From Clarkia xantiana subsp. parviflora (Eukaryota; Streptophyta; Magnoliopsida; Myrtales; Onagraceae): a stretch of 64,000 nucleotides of DNA. Positions within the stretch are counted from its first letter, which is position 1; every line of letters starts with the position of its first letter. The notes under the pieces were generated by a model. It ran no database searches, was not told the DNA's origin, and worked only from the letters and a program-made list of their open reading frames with translations. The position numbers were made by a program, and so were the translations under genes. The stretch is taken from contig JAPTYO010000015.1 of assembly GCA_036873135.1 (NCBI GenBank), positions 1,262,839 through 1,326,838 on the forward strand. Direction: 5' to 3'. Positions 61,789-64,000 of the stretch are shown in pieces.

Positions 61789-63411
61789 ATGCCTTCTATT
61801 CAATCGATGGCGGCTGGCAAGCACAGAAGACAGGGACAATCTGGTGGTTCCCGTCACCCCGCTGCAACAAATCTGGATTCATTACCAGAACAGGAGGAAA
61901 ACCAGAACCATCCCCCGGCTGAGCTCTCCCTGACAGGGGGGCACAATGAAGGTCCCGAAGATATTGCTCCTCAGCACCAGGGCAATAGGGGCAGGAGGCT
62001 CCCCCAGCTACAGACTTGACAAGGGCCGTGGCAGAAGCCATGCCCATGTTTCTGGCAGTCGTGGAGGCTCTCTTGGATCGGAGAGAAGCTGCGAGGAGGC
62101 AAGAGGAGATGCCCCCGTTGGAAGAAGTGGCCCCACCAAGAGAGGGTCGGAACGCACAGGAAGCCCCGCCCCGAGGCCAGGACAGAAGTAGGGCATCTGG
62201 CCAGCCGGAGAGGTTCGTGGTTGATGGGCCAGGACCAGTACAACACAGGACCATTCCCCTGAATGGTCCCATCACTCCCGAGCAGGTGGTAAAGATCTTG
62301 AACATCTGTATGGGAGAGCAGAAGCCGCTGGTGTCGGAGCTAAGGGATCGATCCACTCATCCCTTCGTTCCCCGACTCATCGACACCCTAGCCCCGCCTG
62401 GGCTAGGTATCCCCACGATAAAGGAGTACGATGGCGAAGGAGATCCGGTTCGCCATGTCCAAAAACACCTCATGGCGTGTCTGGGAAGAGCCCCGAGTGA
62501 AGACATAGTGTGTACGCTGTTCCCGAACACACTTGGAGAAAGAGCCCTGACCTGGTTCTTCAGTCTGCCCCCAGGCTGCATCACTTGCTGGGCAGATATG
62601 CACGACCGATTCATTCAGCAGTACCAGGGTCGGAGACGTTTATTGAAGAGCGTGAGGTCCCTGACCCAGGTGGTGCAGAGGCCCGACGAATCGCTGGCGC
62701 ACAATTACCAGCAGTACACCGCCAGTGTGGCGGAAATTGACGAAGAGATCTCGGAAGGTGAGACCATCCGTACCTTCATTCGGAACTTAACGGCCCCCTA
62801 TGGTTCCGACCTGATGCACAGCGTGGGTGAGAAAGCTGTGTGGAATATGGAGGCACTACAGAAGAGGGTGAAACGGCAAATCGATGTCCATGAGTCGAAG
62901 ATAGCCGCAGGAGAGTTGGAGCCCCCAAAGTCAAACAAAGGGAAGCAGTCGGTTAAACCTTTTGACGATCGCAAATCAAAGGGTAAACCCGACAGTAGTA
63001 GGAATCGAGGCCGCCCGGATCGGAGGGACGATAGGCGCTCTTCAAGGAAAGATAAGCGGGAGGATCTCGACATTCCTCTCAACTGCTCCATGGCGGAGGT
63101 ACTGACGGTCTTGGAACGACAGGGTATCTCCCGGTACCCCCCAAAGAAGGATGGAGAATTCTTGGGATCTCGCACAGATCGCTACTGCCGATTCCATCGC
63201 GCAAATGGTCCTCGACACCTATCACTGTCGGGAACTGAAGAAGGAGATCGAAAAGTTGATCCAGAAGGGGAAGCTCAAAGAATTTGTCGGGGATAAGCGG
63301 TGTCGATCCCGCTCTCGGTCCCGATCGCGGTCCCGTTCCCGATCTCGCGATCGGTCCCCAAAGAAGAAGAGAACCGACCCAGAGTCATCCGGCGCTCGCA
63401 AGGAGAGACGG
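61789..63411 (+). pseudogene. Element I gag, two frameshifts
   Basis: ATG 61789 (MPSIQSMAAGKHRRQGQSGG); a 1-bp shift near 62012 moves to the frame 62016-63296 (AEAMPMFLAVVEALLDRREA, core ERALTWFFSLPPGCI and RFIQQYQGRRRLLKSVRSL). A second shift near 63212 hits the zinc knuckle (CRFHRANG then frame change), after which the correct frame goes on with CRELKKEIEKLIQKGKLKEF and an Arg-Ser repeat (63298-63362). The middle of gag is intact where A has its frameshift. Confidence 0.88.
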
Positions 63412-64000
63412 GGCACTATCAATGTGATTCACGGAGGGTTTGCTGCTGGAGGTGATACCTCATCCGCCCGAGAGTTCTATGCCTCTAGAATCCCTACGGC
63501 GGTGATGCTGGGTAAGAGGTCCCGATCCTGGACCTTGAAAGAAGAGATGGTAATCTCCTTTTCGTCGGAAGATCTCATAGGCGTGGAGACTCCGCACGAC
63601 GACGCCTTGGTGGTAACCTTGGATGTAGACGGGTTCGAAATGAAGAGAATTCTAATCGACGGAGGGAGCTCCTCCGACATTCTATTCATGGACGCGCTGG
63701 AGGCTATGGGGAAAACAAAGAAAGATCTAAAGGAGGCAAACTTCCCGATGGTCGGGTTCTCTGGCTCAACCTCCTATCCGCTAGGAGTAATCACCTTACC
63801 AGTGGAGTTTGGTAGCGGGTGGAAATCAGAAAGTAGGAACGTGGAGTTTGTCGTAGTTGATTCCGCGGGAACTTATAACGCAATTATCGGGAGAACCACC
63901 ATCAACCCTTTGATGGCGGTTGCCTCGACAGTACACCAGAAGATGAAGTTCCCGACCGACCACGGAGTCGGAGAAGTCAAAGGGGATCAAGTAGCTTCTC
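63412..64000 (+). CDS. pol: Element I pol, N-terminal part (protease), off the window edge
   Basis: From the VIHGG motif the frame stays open to the window end. Contains PHDDALVVTLDVDGFEMKRI, protease D-G-G (ILIDGGSSSDIL) and FPTDHGVGEVKGDQVAS. Nearly the same protein as in A (12220-12800). Confidence 0.85.

Larger units (their letters stand above)
61083..64000 (+). mobile_element. Element I: Tat element related to A, 5' part
   Basis: LTR 61083-61752, PBS, gag, start of protease; runs off the window. Protein and LTR sequence match element A closely. The flank CCTGT (61078-61082) is the expected TSD but its partner is outside. It is inserted in pol of H. Confidence 0.85.

Overview
The window is plant nuclear DNA, probably from an angiosperm with a repeat-rich genome. 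It is a nest of LTR retrotransposons: I found no host gene, rRNA or tRNA. The plant assignment rests on the families present: Ty3/gypsy elements of the Tat lineage (two RNase H domains, a long space 3' of pol with tandem repeats, and an antisense spliced gene), a Ty1/copia wreck, and a MITE with a 9-bp target duplication.

Layout, left to right. 1-4010: the 5' part of an Ogre-like Tat element on the minus strand, with a 1458-bp LTR at 2553-4010. 4011-4634: a scrap of a Tat antisense gene split by a 515-bp Mutator-like MITE (4050-4564). 4635-9660: a decayed copia element ending in two head-to-tail LTRs. 9719-21588: element A, a full Tat element (TSD GCGGG) lying in the LTR of an older minus-strand element E. 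21594-38528: the rest of E, carrying element B (24792-34302, TSD GTATG) in an intron of its antisense gene. 37871-58134: minus-strand element F, which shares an LTR with E and carries element C (39398-49745, TSD GGTAT). 58135-59477: the end of a third chained element, G. 59478-61082: element H. 61083-64000: element I, a relative of A inserted in H and cut by the window edge.

The most interesting observation is a division of labour. B has one intact 1308-codon pol frame (protease, RT, two RNase H domains, integrase) that starts 51 bp after its LTR and has no gag. C has the same LTR type, the same leader with an ATG at the same spot, and the same 3' module, but between them it encodes gag, protease and a second gag-like domain with no RT or integrase. 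Both have near-identical LTR pairs and perfect 5-bp TSDs, so both moved recently. The older pair E (remnant of the second gag-like domain, no pol) and F (pol, no gag) repeats the pattern, and H is another element whose first product is protease with no gag. This suggests a two-component retrotransposon in which gag-type and pol-type partners complement each other. That function is inference; the structures are visible in the sequence.

A, B, C, E and F each carry, between the tandem repeats and the polypurine tract, a multi-exon gene on the strand opposite to gag/pol. It encodes a protein like the plant 'putative gypsy type transposon' domain (PF04195) followed by a coiled coil. Such antisense ORFs are known from Tat elements; their function is not known.
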